Source of the DNA: Mytilus galloprovincialis
Taxonomy: Eukaryota; Mollusca; Bivalvia; Mytilida; Mytilidae
Reading direction: 5' to 3'
Assembly (NCBI RefSeq): GCF_965363235.1
Contig: NC_134850.1
Coordinates: 29,972,102 to 30,036,101, forward strand
Length of the DNA stretch: 64,000 nt
Under the pieces are notes generated by a model that worked only from the letters and a program-made list of their open reading frames with translations, was not told the DNA's origin and ran no database searches. The position numbers and the translations under genes are program-made. Of this stretch, positions 1 to 11,110 are shown in pieces (position 1 is the stretch's first letter; every line of letters begins with the position of its first letter).

Positions 1-821
1 TTCTTACTAAAATTTAATTTTCAACTGTTAATATCAAAAATAAAAAAAAAAAAATTTAAAGTTTGGTTTCATAGACAAAAATATTTTTAAGGTACGTAAA
101 TTTGAAACCAAAAAATCATGAAACAATTTAATTAAAATTGGAATTGGATGTGAAACATTTAAAAGGAATGTGAAAGGAAAGATAATAATCAATTTCCTGT
201 TACTGTAATTTTAATGTAGAGTTATAATGTTATCAAATATTGAAACATATGCCTGTATACATTAAATCACATGACATTATTTCATTGGTTAACATTTTGA
301 TCACATGACTTATTACATTGATGAATATTCAATAACATAGTGCTGCTGAAATGCCATTACAAGTGTATAGAATTTACTGTAAGCCTGTATGATTTTTCGA
401 GTGAGGCCAAGCAAATAAAGTATTGTTTCCTGTCTCCATATCTACCCTACTTTACTTTTACCCTATACTAAAACTTTTTTGGTTAGGCACTATTCAGGTC
501 TAGACATAAAGTCTAGAACATTTCTCTATAAAGTCTATGTAAAATATTTTAAAAAATAAAATCATTTTACATACCCTTCTCGCTTCTACAAGGGAACAGG
601 AAACAAGTTTACATTTTTGTTTGGCCTGATTAGATTTCAGAATTCAATAGAACATTAGAGGTTTATCAAAGCACATTAGTTAAACCATCAACGATTGAGA
701 ATGGCAAATGGTTCTCTTGTTTTGAACACTTTGTATAGAATATGTAAAAAAAAAAGATTGCATTCCCTAACTAAGGGGACAGAAAAAACAATGAATAGGA
801 CGAAACTCCATCTAATTAAGG
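1..821. other. AT-rich intergenic stretch
   Basis: I see no supported gene. The stretch is AT-rich with homopolymer runs. The open frames on either strand are short, lack recognisable domains and have no convincing splice context. Confidence 0.5.
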
Positions 822-1121
822 AATGACTGTAATATTTTTTCTGTCTATGAAGAAATAACATAAAAAATGTGGTGCACACTGAATAACACGCGTAGCGGGT
901 TATTTAACAGTGTGCACCACATTTTTTTATGTTATTTCGAATAGACAGAAAAAATATTACAGTCATTTCTTATAATTTAATTCTAAATTCCATTTTAAAC
1001 CGTAGAAAACCATAAAAAAACGTTGATGACGTCACGGTCACATGGCTAAATTATGTCTATGGGCTCATAACAAAATAACGTCAGCCAATCAGAAGACGTG
1101 TTACATCCAAAATTAAATTAT
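822..1121 (+). mobile_element. Hairpin-headed MITE-like element, copy 1
   Basis: About 146 nt (822-967) form a long, nearly perfect palindrome around a short GC-containing centre (CGCGTAGCGGG). It is followed by a conserved tail of about 155 nt that contains TGACGTCA and CCAATCAG. The same head-plus-tail unit recurs at 16481 and 37456 in the same orientation, which defines it as a dispersed element. Short AATTA-like sequence lies at both edges and could be a target duplication. There is no coding capacity. Confidence 0.75.
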
Positions 1122-3719
1122 TGTAGGCTAAAGGTAAATAAAGTAAAATTCATGGTGTTTTTTTTTTTTCATTGTTATGTATGTCAGTTTAATTTTTTTC
1201 CAAGCACTTTTTTCAACTATTAATTTATTTTAATACAGAAAGAGCTCTAGTTTTCATATAAATGGGAATTCTGTTTTATGTTTAGTTTCTAAGGGGGTCT
1301 ATTCAAACTTAACTTTAATCTTCCAAAATACAAGACTATTAGCAATTGTGATAGATATTAAGGATTGGTATAGATGTGCTTAAATTGATAAATGAAAAAT
1401 GTTTACAAACAAAAGAAAAATGGTGTTTTAGAAGTGAATATTTTTGTGTTCAATTACGGCTTTGTTTCAAACATTTGTATCGATAAATTTGTAATTAAAT
1501 GGCATTGGATGTAGTTTACGGGTGTCAGACTATCATGTATTTTTGTCCATTTTGGCGTTCCATAGAATCATTTATTTGCAGGTGCTATATATTATGTCAC
1601 ATTTGTAATTACTTCATTTGTAAGAAATATAACGAGGTTTATGGAGTTGCCTCCCCTAGGCAGCATAACATCTTGTTGACTTGTTCATTACAAAGAATAA
1701 CTGATTTTAAGGAATTGGATATCCATGCTGCACTTAAGACTATTGTTACTTCTCTCAATGGATTCCTTTGAGGGTTCATCTCATAAATATTGGGTTAAAA
1801 CTACCAAGAGAAAAAAGGGGGGGGGGGGACAGGGTCTGTAGGAATTGTATCCCTGAAAGAATAAATACAACAAGTACCTTTCTAAATTTTTGTTTCTGAT
1901 TTGTCTTATGTCTTAAATTATCCAACAGAACCAGACTTTGTTCTCAGGCTTATTCTTTATAGGTTGCTTTGGAAAGAATTAAAAATTTATATTGCGGTTG
2001 TAAACTAAAAATTAAAAAGTAACAATACATTTTACAATTTATTTACGAATTAGAAAGAAAACATAGAATTCTATTTTATAGGGAACCATTGAGATGTAAC
2101 CAGCTTTGATATTCAATTCCATCAGATCAGTTTATGTATCATGCACTCTTTACCATAGACAGTCTAGTTTCATACGAAGAGTTAATTAAATGAGACATTT
2201 CATATTTAAAAATAGGGTAAGTCAGGAATAATCAACTTCAACAGTATTCTATGTGAAATATATTACGTTTTAATATTACATAAGAAATTACAATGAAATA
2301 AATTATCTGTCAATATACATTTGTGAAAATTACGATAATTAAATTATATTTATTCTTAAGCATGCAGATTTTGTTTCTGCAGTTTAAATTTGATTTTTTA
2401 CGAAATTTTTATTTAATAGTACTTATGGTGGTGTTGAGGACCTTGACTTCCCATGAGGGTCTTGCTCAGTTGACGAATTAGTCTTTTCAGAATCTAGAGG
2501 ACTATGGGTAATCTCATTGTATGTACACCAAAATGAAAATAATGTTAAGTCATTGGTTGAATTTCTTTTGTTTTACGTTTTAAACCAATCACAACGTTTT
2601 GGGGTACGCTTTTGGAAATATTACCACGAATGCATTAGATTCTAAAATGGCAAATTTCAAGTAGGAATAAATTTGGTTCACTGCATCTCTTCTGGAGGTT
2701 AATATATTTTTGTTTATTTATGGAGAAATGTAATGGGCCAACTTGCTGAAGGCATATGGTTTATTCTGAAAACTCTGATTTCCACTGCCATTGACAAACA
2801 CACATATTTAGAAAGTCAAATATTTAAGCCAATCAAGATTTTTTTATTTTTAACTGAACAATTTATTGAAAGTCTTTGTATGAAATAGGTATCTATATGT
2901 AATAATGAGTAAAAAATATTTTGTTTTCATGGAAAACTTGATCAGACAAATATAAGACTGTTTTTAGTTTTCTGATAGATTGTCAATATCTGTTATTTAG
3001 TGGAAATCTTCAAAATATATATATTTGTACATGATCAAATTTTTCATGTGTTTATGTAGTCATTTATCTAATAATGCAATGAAAATAACATCGGAGTCTT
3101 GTGATAAGAGTTATATTATGCAGGGACAAGACACACCTATCATTCTATCTTGGGCTTTCTTGTTATAAAAATTAACTGACCAGGTTCTTTAGTTGTTGTC
3201 TTGTTAGATTATTTGGGACAGTCCCACAACAGAAAGTTGGACTGCATCTGAATCTAACACTAAACTGTTTCTTGTAAGATGAAACGGCTTGATGTAAATA
3301 GAAAATGACAAAACCGATGAATAAAACCTTGGTGGGGGTTGGGGGGCAGTTCAGTCGTTTAAAATAGGCAGTTAGCAGCTAAGACTGTTACATACAGTAC
3401 TCTAATCTTTTCAGATATTTTGAATTTTGAGACTCAACTCTTCCACTCAATTGAAAGTAGGTGGGAGGGGTAAAGCATTAACTATTAGATAGCAAATTCC
3501 AAGTAACAATTGTGTAATATTAAAAGAAAAACAACGAACAAAGCAAATGGTTGGATGATGGGTGTATCTTTTTTAACATAGGAGAAGAATAACATCATTT
3601 GTTTATATGCTCTGACCAAACTGAGTATTGTTATTGACATTGTTATATTGATGTGCTTTAATGATTTTGAATAAATGTTTGTTTAGATTACAAGTTTTTT
3701 GTCTGATTTGAATATTATA
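1122..3719. other. Unassigned AT-rich stretch
   Basis: No gene is supported. A 90-codon open frame at 1499-1771 (+) ends near a G homopolymer at about 1818 and has no family resemblance that I recognise. The rest is AT-rich with G-rich patches near 3330-3350 and 3460. Confidence 0.4.
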
Positions 3720-3930
3720 AGAAGATGTGGTATGATTGCAAATGAGACAACTCTCTACCAAAGACGAAAAACAAAGAAGTAAGCAAATGTGTGTTATATG
3801 GCATTCAACAATGAGCAAAATCTATTCAGCAAATCAAGCTATTAATGGCCACTACATGATAAATGTAAATCTGATACACAGCAACAAATGACAACCATTG
3901 AATTAATTAAATTAAAGGCTCCTGACTTTG
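3720..3930 (+). repeat. SINE-like repeat family A, copy
   Basis: It opens with GAAGATGTGGTATGATTGCA and AATGAGACAACTCTC. It contains the CATTCAACAATGAGCAAA block and ends near AAAGGCTCCTGACTT. The same ordered blocks occur about ten times in this window on both strands. It is non-coding and somewhat diverged. Confidence 0.7.
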
Positions 3931-4099
3931 AACAGACTTAAAGGTACTTGTAATTGAGGACATTAATTTTCCCCTTACCTTGGACATATGTGTAACAGAA
4001 CAACATTAGAACCAATTAAAATCAGTTGAAAAGGGCTTTAACTTATCAGATCAATAAAAAAGTGGAAAATTGGAAAGACTCATTTGATTTCCTGACAAT

Positions 4100-4510
4100 A
4101 TAAACTTTAGTTTAAGTGAATGGATCTCTATGAAATTTTAAAAGAAGGTTCAATACCACAAAAGGAAGGTTGGAATTGTTTTGGGGGGCTATGGCACAGT
4201 TTAGGAATAAAGTATCAAAAACAAGCATTTTTGCAGTTTCTGGATAACACCTTGTGTAAGTGAATGGATCTCTCTGAAATTGTGCCACAAGGTTTCATAT
4301 CACAAAGGATAGTCTGGGATTAAGTTTGGGGGTAATACCCCCAAACATGCAGGTATTAGGACAACAACAGTGCCAAAAACAAGCATATTTGTAGTTACCA
4401 GAAAATAACTTTTGTTTAAAGTGTATGGATCTCTCTAAAAATTGTACTACAGGGTTCCATACCACAAAGGATAGTCTGGGATTGAGTTTGGGTGTTATAA
4501 TATCAGGGTA
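4100..4510 (+). repeat. Degenerate tandem repeat, about 3 units of 150-165 bp
   Basis: The phrase GTGAATGGATCTCTCTGAAA (with variants) appears three times. Each time it is followed by a version of CCACAAGGTTCCATACCACA, AGGATAGTCTGGGATT and AAAAACAAGCAT. The spacing is roughly 150-165 bp. The units are diverged, so the array looks old. Confidence 0.65.
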
Positions 4511-4652
4511 GGGGTATTTTTTGAAATTTCAATTAATTTTTTTTTTAAGTTTTCAATTGTAGTGTTGTGCAATCGATTTTCATGATCTTTGACCCCATTT
4601 ATTTTATGTCAAAAATTTAATTGTAATCCAAATTCAGACAATAACATGTACA

Positions 4653-4700
4653 ATCTGTCTGTCTGTCTGTCTGTCTGTCTTGTCTGTCTGTCTGTCTGTG
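4653..4700 (+). repeat. (CTGT)n microsatellite
   Basis: About 12 tandem CTGT tetramers with one one-base slip. It is a simple repeat. Confidence 0.95.
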
Positions 4701-4794
4701 TTGATACATTAATATAAGATATTGATATAAGATATTGATAGTGCATTATGGCAAGTTATATATCAAGTTAGCATTTTGTTGCAGAACTATTAAT

Positions 4795-4968
4795 TTTTAT
4801 AACCGCTTGGAGACTATGGACTACCATGCAATCACAAATATATATTTCGGTTGCGGCAGTTTCTCGCTACATTGAAGACCCATTGGTGGCCTTCAGCTGT
4901 TTTCTGCTTTTTGGTCGGGTTGTTGTCTCTTTGACACATTTCCCCATTTCCATTCTTAATTTCATAAA
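4795..4968 (+). repeat. Repeat family F, 3' fragment
   Basis: It contains CATTGAAGACCCATTGGTGG, the GTCGGGTTGTTGTCTCTTTG phrase and CCCCATTTCCATTCT. All are shared with copies ending at 7182 and 55375. Only the terminal part of the family is present here. Confidence 0.65.
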
Positions 4969-4984
4969 CCCTATCTTCGAATGG

Positions 4985-5215
4985 ACATTTTTAATCTCCT
5001 TCTAATAACCATATGGGAATAAGTTATCATACCTTTTAGGGAATTTCGTCATGATTTTGATTGAGATGTCGTCCGTAAAATTTTCGTAAGGATGATTTCA
5101 ACTTCATCACTTTGAACTCTTGGTTTTATAACAGCAGGTAAGCAGCAACCGTCTATCAAGGAACTCATGATAGTAAATGCAAGCTCTGAAGTATTGTATA
5201 AACGGGAAGATGTAC
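4985..5215 (-). repeat. Repeat family H copy
   Basis: The segment around GATTTCAACTTCATCACTTT / GAACTCTTGGTTT is the reverse complement of a block at about 12000-12060 (CCAAGAGTTCCAAATGGTGA). Flanking sequence also matches in order, so this is a dispersed repeat in the opposite orientation to the 12-kb copy. Confidence 0.55.
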
Positions 5216-6205
5216 ACTAGTACTTTCAATCAATAAAGTGGCTTCAGCTGCCTGGCAAACTTTAGTTCAGTCACAGCTTTGTAAATAGCTCTCCGGTTGT
5301 TTTATGCACAACACATGGCAGTGATTTGAACACGTTTTAAATATAAATCAATGCTGATTACGTCAGGAGTCTGGATACTGTCTCATTATTTCTTTTCTTT
5401 TTTAAATATTTTCTATATTTTATTTTATTATTTGTTTTCGTCCTTTATTCTTTATACTTTATCAGTTATGCCTAGTTTTTCTCTATTCATTATTTTTTTT
5501 TATAAACTTTTTGTTTTGCATTGTTTGTCCATTATTCTTATACTGTAAATCCCTTCCAGACCTTCGTGTCCAGCAATGTATTGTTAATAAATACTTTGAT
5601 TTTTAAATAAATACGCGTATAAAACCTGGGACTATTATACTATAAAAGAGGGACAGTCAAACTCATAAACCGAAAATATAATAGTCCCAGATACAACATT
5701 ATGTGTTCGTGTAAAATTGCACTTTAATGTTGCAAAAAAAGAAATTTTTGCCCACAATTATAAAAACAATGGAGGCACATGCAGTATAGTTCAATTCTAA
5801 AATAATGTCTAAGTATGTTTCTTTGCTTAATACGCTGCAAATTAAGTTGAAATTATAAGTTAAAATCATTTTTTATCCATTCATGCAGTGTACACAATAA
5901 CTTAATGTTTTATTTCCAAGAAAGATTTCAGAATCTTTTTTCAATGCTACAGTACCTCCTGAATTGGCCATTTTTACATATCCTGCCCAATCTAGAATTT
6001 TATAATTACTTTACCATAAATAAGAAATTTGAAAAAAAACAGGAGTTTTGAGTAAAACGAAAGGCAGGATAAACTAAAAAAAAATGCAGGACCTAATAAA
6101 GTGAAAAATAAAAGCAAAGACAGAGATTGCACTCCCCCTTAAAAAATCAAATGGTAGCTGATCCACATTTTTAAGCATCGATGTTATCTACCATCTATTT
6201 AATGC
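5216..6205. other. Unassigned AT-rich stretch
   Basis: Nothing is supported here beyond a short inverted repeat at about 5629-5690 (GGGACTATTATA with TATAATAGTCCC). The open frame at 5351-5548 is a low-complexity, Phe-rich translation of T-rich DNA. Confidence 0.4.
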
Positions 6206-6620
6206 AGATATCGTGCGGTGTATGAAAAAAACTGTATGTGTGCAGAATGTAAAATTGGCATTGCAAATTATTTTAAAATATTTTTGTCCCTACAAAATAA
6301 CCGTCTAAACAAGCTTAAAATTGAAGCAGTATTACTTCTTATACGTTCAGGTATTTCACATCCAATTTTTTATGGAAATATTCTTTATAAAGCACAAAGG
6401 TGTCAGTATTCACCTCAAAAACTAACAAAACCTTTGAATAGACTTATTAAGAAGGGATATATTTACGATACTGTTGTCAGGTCATTAAAGATTGCATATT
6501 TTGGCGTTAATATTGATTTACTTATAGGGTCTTTGCATCGGACCTATTTATTCAAAAACCAGTTGTTGGCATGACACGGGTTATGTTCTTCTCATGTATG
6601 TTATGATGGTATGATACTAA
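6206..6620 (+). pseudogene. Possible retroelement C-terminal coding remnant
   Basis: An open frame (ATG at 6218, stop at 6574) of 118 codons contains GISHPIFYGNILYK, PLNRLIKKGYIYDTVVRSLK and IDLLIGSLHRT. The composition looks like real protein rather than translated AT-rich noise. I recall similar carboxy-terminal segments after reverse transcriptase in bivalve retroelements but cannot name the clade; a LINE or Penelope-like source is possible. There is no RT catalytic motif, so at best this is a 5'-truncated end. It is followed directly by repeat family F, which would then be the element's 3' untranslated end. Confidence 0.4.
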
Positions 6621-6639
6621 ACCCCTAACGGGAAGGATT

Positions 6640-7182
6640 GTGCCTGGTGTTCATATGATGAAATCATAATCTTTCAGTCAGTTTAATTGAAGTCTGGAGC
6701 TGGCATGTCAGTTAACTGCTAGTAGTCTGTTGTTATTTATGTATTATTGTCATTTTGTTTATTTTCTTTGGTTACATCTTCTGACATCAGACTCGGACTT
6801 CTCTTGGACTGAATTTTAATGTGCGTATTGTTATGCGTTTACTTTTCTACATTGGCTAGAGGTATAGGGGGAGGGTTGAGATCTCACAAACATGTTTAAC
6901 CCCGCCGCATTTTTGCGCCTGTCCCAAGTCAGGAGCCTCTGGCCTTTGTTAGTCTTGTATTATTTTAATTTTAGTTTCTTGTGTACAATTTGGAAATTAG
7001 TATGGCGTTCATTATCACTGAACTAGTATATATTTGTTTAGGGGCCAGCTAAAGGACGCCTCCGGGTGCGGGAATTTCTCGCTGCATTGAAGACCTGTTG
7101 GTGACCTTCTGCTGTTGTTTTTTTTCAATGGTCGGGTTGTTGTCTCTTTGGCACATTCCCCATTTCCATTCTCAATTTTATT
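6640..7182 (+). repeat. Repeat family F, long copy (putative retroelement 3' UTR)
   Basis: It contains the ordered phrases CTACATTGGCTAGAGGTATA, CCTGTCCCAAGTCAGGAGCC, GGGGCCAGCTAAAGGACGCC and GTCGGGTTGTTGTCTCTTTG, and ends in CCATTTCCATTCTCAATTTT. The same order is found at 54990-55375. It lies immediately 3' of the coding remnant at 6206-6620. Confidence 0.65.
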
Positions 7183-7272
7183 ATTTGCATATTGTTGTTG
7201 TTTTTTTTTTTATTTAAGTAAAAGTATTACTAAAAATTACTTTGAGAAGACCGGATCAACATGATCAAGGTA

Positions 7273-8197
7273 TGGCAAGATATTTTCTGCTGCTATACTA
7301 CTAGTAGGAGATGACTTATGTTGGCACTGGCATGATATTTGCTGCTGCTATGCTAGGATATAACTTTTATTGACACTTGAATGATGATATTTGCTGCTGT
7401 TATGCTAGGATAGAACTTTTGTTGGCACTGGCAAGATATTTGCTGCTGCTATGCTAGGATATAACTGTTGTTGACAGTGGCGTGATATTTGCTGCTGATA
7501 TGCTAAGAAATAACTTTTGTTGGCACTGGCAAGATATTTGCTGCTGCTATGCTAGGATATAATTTTTGTTGACACTGGCATGGTATTTGCTGCTGCTTGC
7601 TAGGATATAATTTTTTATTGTCACTGGCATGAGATTTGCTGCTGGTATGTTAGGAAATAACTTTTGTTGACACTGGCATGCTATTTTCTGCTGCTATACT
7701 AGGATATAACTTTTGTTGACAGTGGCGTGATATTTGCTGCTGATATGCTAAGAAATAACTTTTGTTGGCACTGGCAAGATATTTGCTGCTGCTATGCTAG
7801 GATATAACTTTTGTTGACACTGGCATGATATTTGCTGCTGCTTTGCTAGGATATAATTTTTTATTGTCACTGGCATGAAATTTGCTGCTGCTATGTTAGG
7901 AAATAACTTTTGTTGACACTGGTATGATATTTTCTGCTGCTATACTAGGATATAACTTTTGTTGGCACTGTCATGATATTTGTTGCTGCTATGCTAGAAT
8001 ATCACTTTTTTTGGCACTAGCATGATATTTGCTGCTGCTATGCTAGGATTTAACTTTTGCTGGCACTGGCATGATAGATGTTGCTGCTATGCTAGGATAT
8101 AACTTTTGTTGACACTGGTATGATATTTGTTGCTGCTGTGCTAGGATATAACTTTTGTTGGCACTGGCATAATATTTGCTGCTGCTATGCTAGGATA
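7273..8197 (+). repeat. 49-bp minisatellite, about 19 units, with a 245-bp higher-order period
   Basis: The unit is close to GATATTTGCTGCTGCTATGC plus TAGGATATAACTTTTGTTGG plus CACTGGCAT (49 bp). Units differ at a few positions. A distinctive variant series starting GACAGTGGCGTGATATTTGC occurs at 7473 and again at 7718, exactly 245 bp (5 x 49) apart. Following variants match in order, so a block of five units was itself duplicated. 49 is not a multiple of 3, so the array is not coding. Confidence 0.9.
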
Positions 8198-8255
8198 ATT
8201 TTAGGTAAATTATCAGGTTATTTAATGTTTGTTTTCGTTTTTAATATTTTTCAGA

Positions 8256-8642
8256 ATGTCTGATACAGAGTCCTTTAGGTCGTGCTCCAGCGAGAGCAGT
8301 GATGAGGAGAGAAGTTCTCATGGTGACTGCCAGCCAGGAGTGGGTATCCAACCCTTTGATGTGTCCTTACTGGATGTGACTAAGAGGAAGCCTGTGGTAA
8401 AAGACACAGATAACTCTGTTGTGGCAAAGGATAAGATGCCACAGGAGCCAACGGTCGAGACTGTGGAGCAGTCAGCTCCAGTAGCAGCCAGCTCTGCAGA
8501 AGAGGTAAGTGTCTCGGGAGAACACGAGGTACCTGTTTTGGTTCACGGCATGGAGACACTGGTTACTCCAGAGGAGACAGAGGCAGCTGAGGAGGGAGTA
8601 TCTCAGAAAGAAGTGCCTGTAACCCACATGGAGGAGCACTGA
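8256..8642 (+). CDS. Acidic low-complexity open frame (unassigned)
   Basis: 128 codons from the ATG that follows the acceptor-like AG at 8253-8254. The product starts MSDTESFRSCSSESSDEE and is rich in Ser, Glu and Val, with no fold that I recognise. It looks like a disordered acidic region. A donor-like GAGGTAAGTG at about 8501 could end an exon inside it. Confidence that this is a real translated start is low to moderate; composition and GC content set it apart from chance open frames. Confidence 0.35.
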   Translation: MSDTESFRSCSSESSDEERSSHGDCQPGVGIQPFDVSLLDVTKRKPVVKDTDNSVVAKDKMPQEPTVETVEQSAPVAASSAEEVSVSGEHEVPVLVHGMETLVTPEETEAAEEGVSQKEVPVTHMEEH

Positions 8643-8646
8643 CACT

Positions 8647-8946
8647 ATGGCATTCAAGAGGGATACCCCTGCAGCATGGAAGGCCAGGGAGTCTCAGGTA
8701 TGGACGGGCCCCTACAGCGGCTTCAAGGAGAGGACCTGTAGGGTGAGTGACAGGGATGTAGCCTGTCCAGTACCAGAATGTCCTGTCATCACCAGGCATC
8801 TGCGTGAGCACGCCTTGGCCGACCATTTATCCCCGATGTTTGAGTCGAATTATAGCAGGGAAGTTATAATGAACCAGGAATTCCACCGGTTCCGTGGCCA
8901 TATTTCTCACAGGGCGAAAAGACGTAAACTCTGCCGAGAGCGGTGA
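8647..8946 (+). CDS. Open frame with CCHH zinc-finger-like motif (unassigned)
   Basis: 99 codons. Residues 40-60 carry Cys40-x4-Cys45-x9-His55-x4-His60, ending in a HLSPMF-like tail. This spacing suggests a single small zinc-binding finger. Basic residues cluster at the end (HRAKRRKLCRER). The frame could be one exon of the block at 8255-9720. I cannot assign a function. Confidence 0.35.
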   Translation: MAFKRDTPAAWKARESQVWTGPYSGFKERTCRVSDRDVACPVPECPVITRHLREHALADHLSPMFESNYSREVIMNQEFHRFRGHISHRAKRRKLCRER

Positions 8947-8949
8947 ACG

Positions 8950-9648
8950 GTGATCCCCAGGGGATGTAAGATTCAAGGCCTGGACATGCCACCACTGAGG
9001 GCAGTTTGCTCAGAGCTAAAGTGGAAGAGGTTTAGTGTGTACTCATTTCATCCCATTGCCAGCCCAGTAGTGATTTTATACCGGAGGGTCATACTATCTG
9101 TCCTGTGCTTCCTAAGTCCGGCACATAGAGCCTGCGTCGCTCTGGACGAGTCCCAGGGAAACAATGGTCCCTCGTATGAGATCTTATGTCAGACAAACTG
9201 GAGATGCTGCCATGTGGCAGAGCCCATCGTGGCTCAGTCCACACCCAGTGTTTCAGTCATGAAGCCTTCTGTTCAGGCCAGTGCTGAGGTGGAAGCTGTC
9301 GTTGTACCGCCAGTTACTCCAAGGGTGCAGCCAACATCTCAGGAGGAGGAAAAGAGGGTCACTTCACCAGTGGAGGAACCAGCGTCAGTGGCAACAACCA
9401 CGTGCAGGGAGTTCTTGGTGGTTCTGCTGTTCCAAAACACCAGGAAGCTAGTCACAGTGACGTCGGTCACTAGCGCTGTGACCCAAGCAAGACCTGGAGG
9501 ATCAGGAGGTAGTGCTGACCTACCTAGGAGCAGAACTCATCCAGTCCGTGAGGATGGAGTTGCTTCCAGCGATGGCAGAACTCAGTGTCACCTTAAAATG
9601 AGCCACCAAGAAAAAGCGACTGTGACGGACTTTGGTTTTTGGCTTTAG
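8950..9648 (+). CDS. Open frame of 232 codons in the GC-rich block (unassigned)
   Basis: The first part has a hydrophobic segment (VVILYRRVILSVLCFLSP). The middle is Pro/Val/Glu-rich (for example VVVPPVTPRVQPTSQEEEKR), and the end is polar. It has no internal ATG in a good context other than M14. I recall weakly similar sequence in uncharacterised bivalve families but have no name for it. It may be part of a broken gene or element. Confidence 0.3.
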   Translation: MIPRGCKIQGLDMPPLRAVCSELKWKRFSVYSFHPIASPVVILYRRVILSVLCFLSPAHRACVALDESQGNNGPSYEILCQTNWRCCHVAEPIVAQSTPSVSVMKPSVQASAEVEAVVVPPVTPRVQPTSQEEEKRVTSPVEEPASVATTTCREFLVVLLFQNTRKLVTVTSVTSAVTQARPGGSGGSADLPRSRTHPVREDGVASSDGRTQCHLKMSHQEKATVTDFGFWL

Positions 9649-9739
9649 CCTCCGCTTCCTTTCTGGAAGCTGTACTCCACAGGACTTGAAAACCAGGCCA
9701 GTGTATAAATTGTAAAATAGTAGATTAGTGTTGGACATT

Positions 9740-10860
9740 TTTACATATCGCCATATTGAAGAACGGTTTTGGTGTATACTTTGTTTTTGTGGTCATGGTT
9801 TTCACTTTTTGTTCCATGCTGCAACATGTGCTTCAATATTAGGGGGATTTAGTAGGATAGAATGTAGTTTAGATTAATTGGAAATTCGAGGGGAACTGGC
9901 AGAAATAGAGATCTTTGTACATTTTGATTATTTGAAGTAGTCTTTGTTTATTGTATTTTAAGATATATATGCAATCAAGAATTATGACAAAATTCTAGTC
10001 AGTGATGTATTGGAAAAGTTCTTGGCAAGAACAGTGAGCCTCCAGGACTCGATCTGAAGGGTTTAAACGCGCCTGTAGCGCCCTCTTTGCTAATGGTCAT
10101 CGACAGCGATAGACGTTAATAGAAGAAACAGTAAACAACGCCCGAGTATTAGAGGTAATTACAGTAATTGAGCCTTTAGTCCTATCACATATAAAGTCCT
10201 GGTCGGGTCCTTTTAGGGGAAATAGTCTTTCCCGAGACGAATACCGACATAATTAATAAAATAGTCAAAATATGGGTAACAATTTTAAAAAGAAACAATT
10301 TAACAGAACACAAAAACATCTATCTACAAAGACATTCATTGATTCGCGTGTCTGACGTCAGAAAATTTTATACGTCACATATATTTGTCGTTCAATGTAT
10401 ATACAAACAATTTCAAAATTTCACATAGGTAATGTTAGCATACAGGGTTCAAAAATCAAAAGTATGTAAGAATTAATTTCAGAAATAGACCGAGATTTAA
10501 AATAGTCCAAAAGTTATATAGAATATATAAGAATCCACAAATAGTTCATTCCACTACGCGATTGAATAATTTTGACGTTTGTGGTTCAACATAATGACAT
10601 AAAATAGAACAATATCATACTGACAGGATCTTTTAAAGTACACAGTTACGTTATAAGAACCAAAGAAATTCAAAAGGTCGCATATACAAAACACACCAGC
10701 AAAAAATGAAAGACAATACAAACACATTGACGGGATGTTTAAGTACCGAGCCACGTTAAATGGATATTACATAAAATAATCCAACAGTAAAAATAATATT
10801 AATAATAGAACACAGACAAATGAAAGAACAATAAAACACGTTGTTAAGATGATAAACAAT
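9740..10860. other. Stretch downstream of the GC-rich block
   Basis: No gene is supported. The part at 10020-10230 is less AT-rich and might belong to the same unit as the GC-rich block. The rest is AT-rich with short chance frames. Confidence 0.35.
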
Positions 10861-10869
10861 ATGTTAAGT

Positions 10870-11110
10870 AAACAGTGGCATGAATTTTCGCATCTTCGGG
10901 AAATATGTATAGTTTGCACTTGCATGAATTTTGCCGGCTTTTTTTGTCCGGAAAAATATTTGTTTCATACCGGAATGATCTCCAGTTGACTCTGGTATGA
11001 TCTTCGCTACTTCTTTGTCGGGGAAAATGTTTGTTGTCATTGGCATGAAAATGGCTGCTAAGAGGTCATTATATATAATTAGTTGGCATTGATATGACCT
11101 TAACTGCTAC
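10870..11110 (+). repeat. Degenerate relatives of the 49-bp minisatellite
   Basis: Four or so diverged units of about 58-62 bp share the phrases TTGTTGTCATTGGCATGAAA, GCACTTGCATGAATTTT and TTGGCATTGATATGACCTTA with the 7273-8197 array (GTTGGCACTGGCATGATATT). They lie on the far side of the GC-rich block. Confidence 0.55.

Larger units (their letters stand above)
8255..9720 (+). other. GC-rich coding-like block between minisatellites
   Basis: Base composition jumps to roughly half G+C against the AT-rich surroundings, and long open frames crowd the + strand (8256-8642, 8647-8946, 8950-9648). A pyrimidine-rich AG acceptor-like site (TTTTTAATATTTTTCAG) sits just before the first ATG. I do not recognise a complete gene. 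The middle frame has a CCHH motif. The third has a segment (MPPLRAVCSELKW, then YRRVILSVLCFLSPAHR) that loosely recalls uncharacterised multi-copy bivalve proteins. It could be a lineage-specific gene, a pseudogene or cargo of a mobile element; it does not look whole. Confidence 0.45.

Noticed and set aside
8472-8826. Minus-strand frames opposite the GC-rich block
   Set aside because: Shadow frames of the + strand coding-like block; codon composition is typical of antisense.
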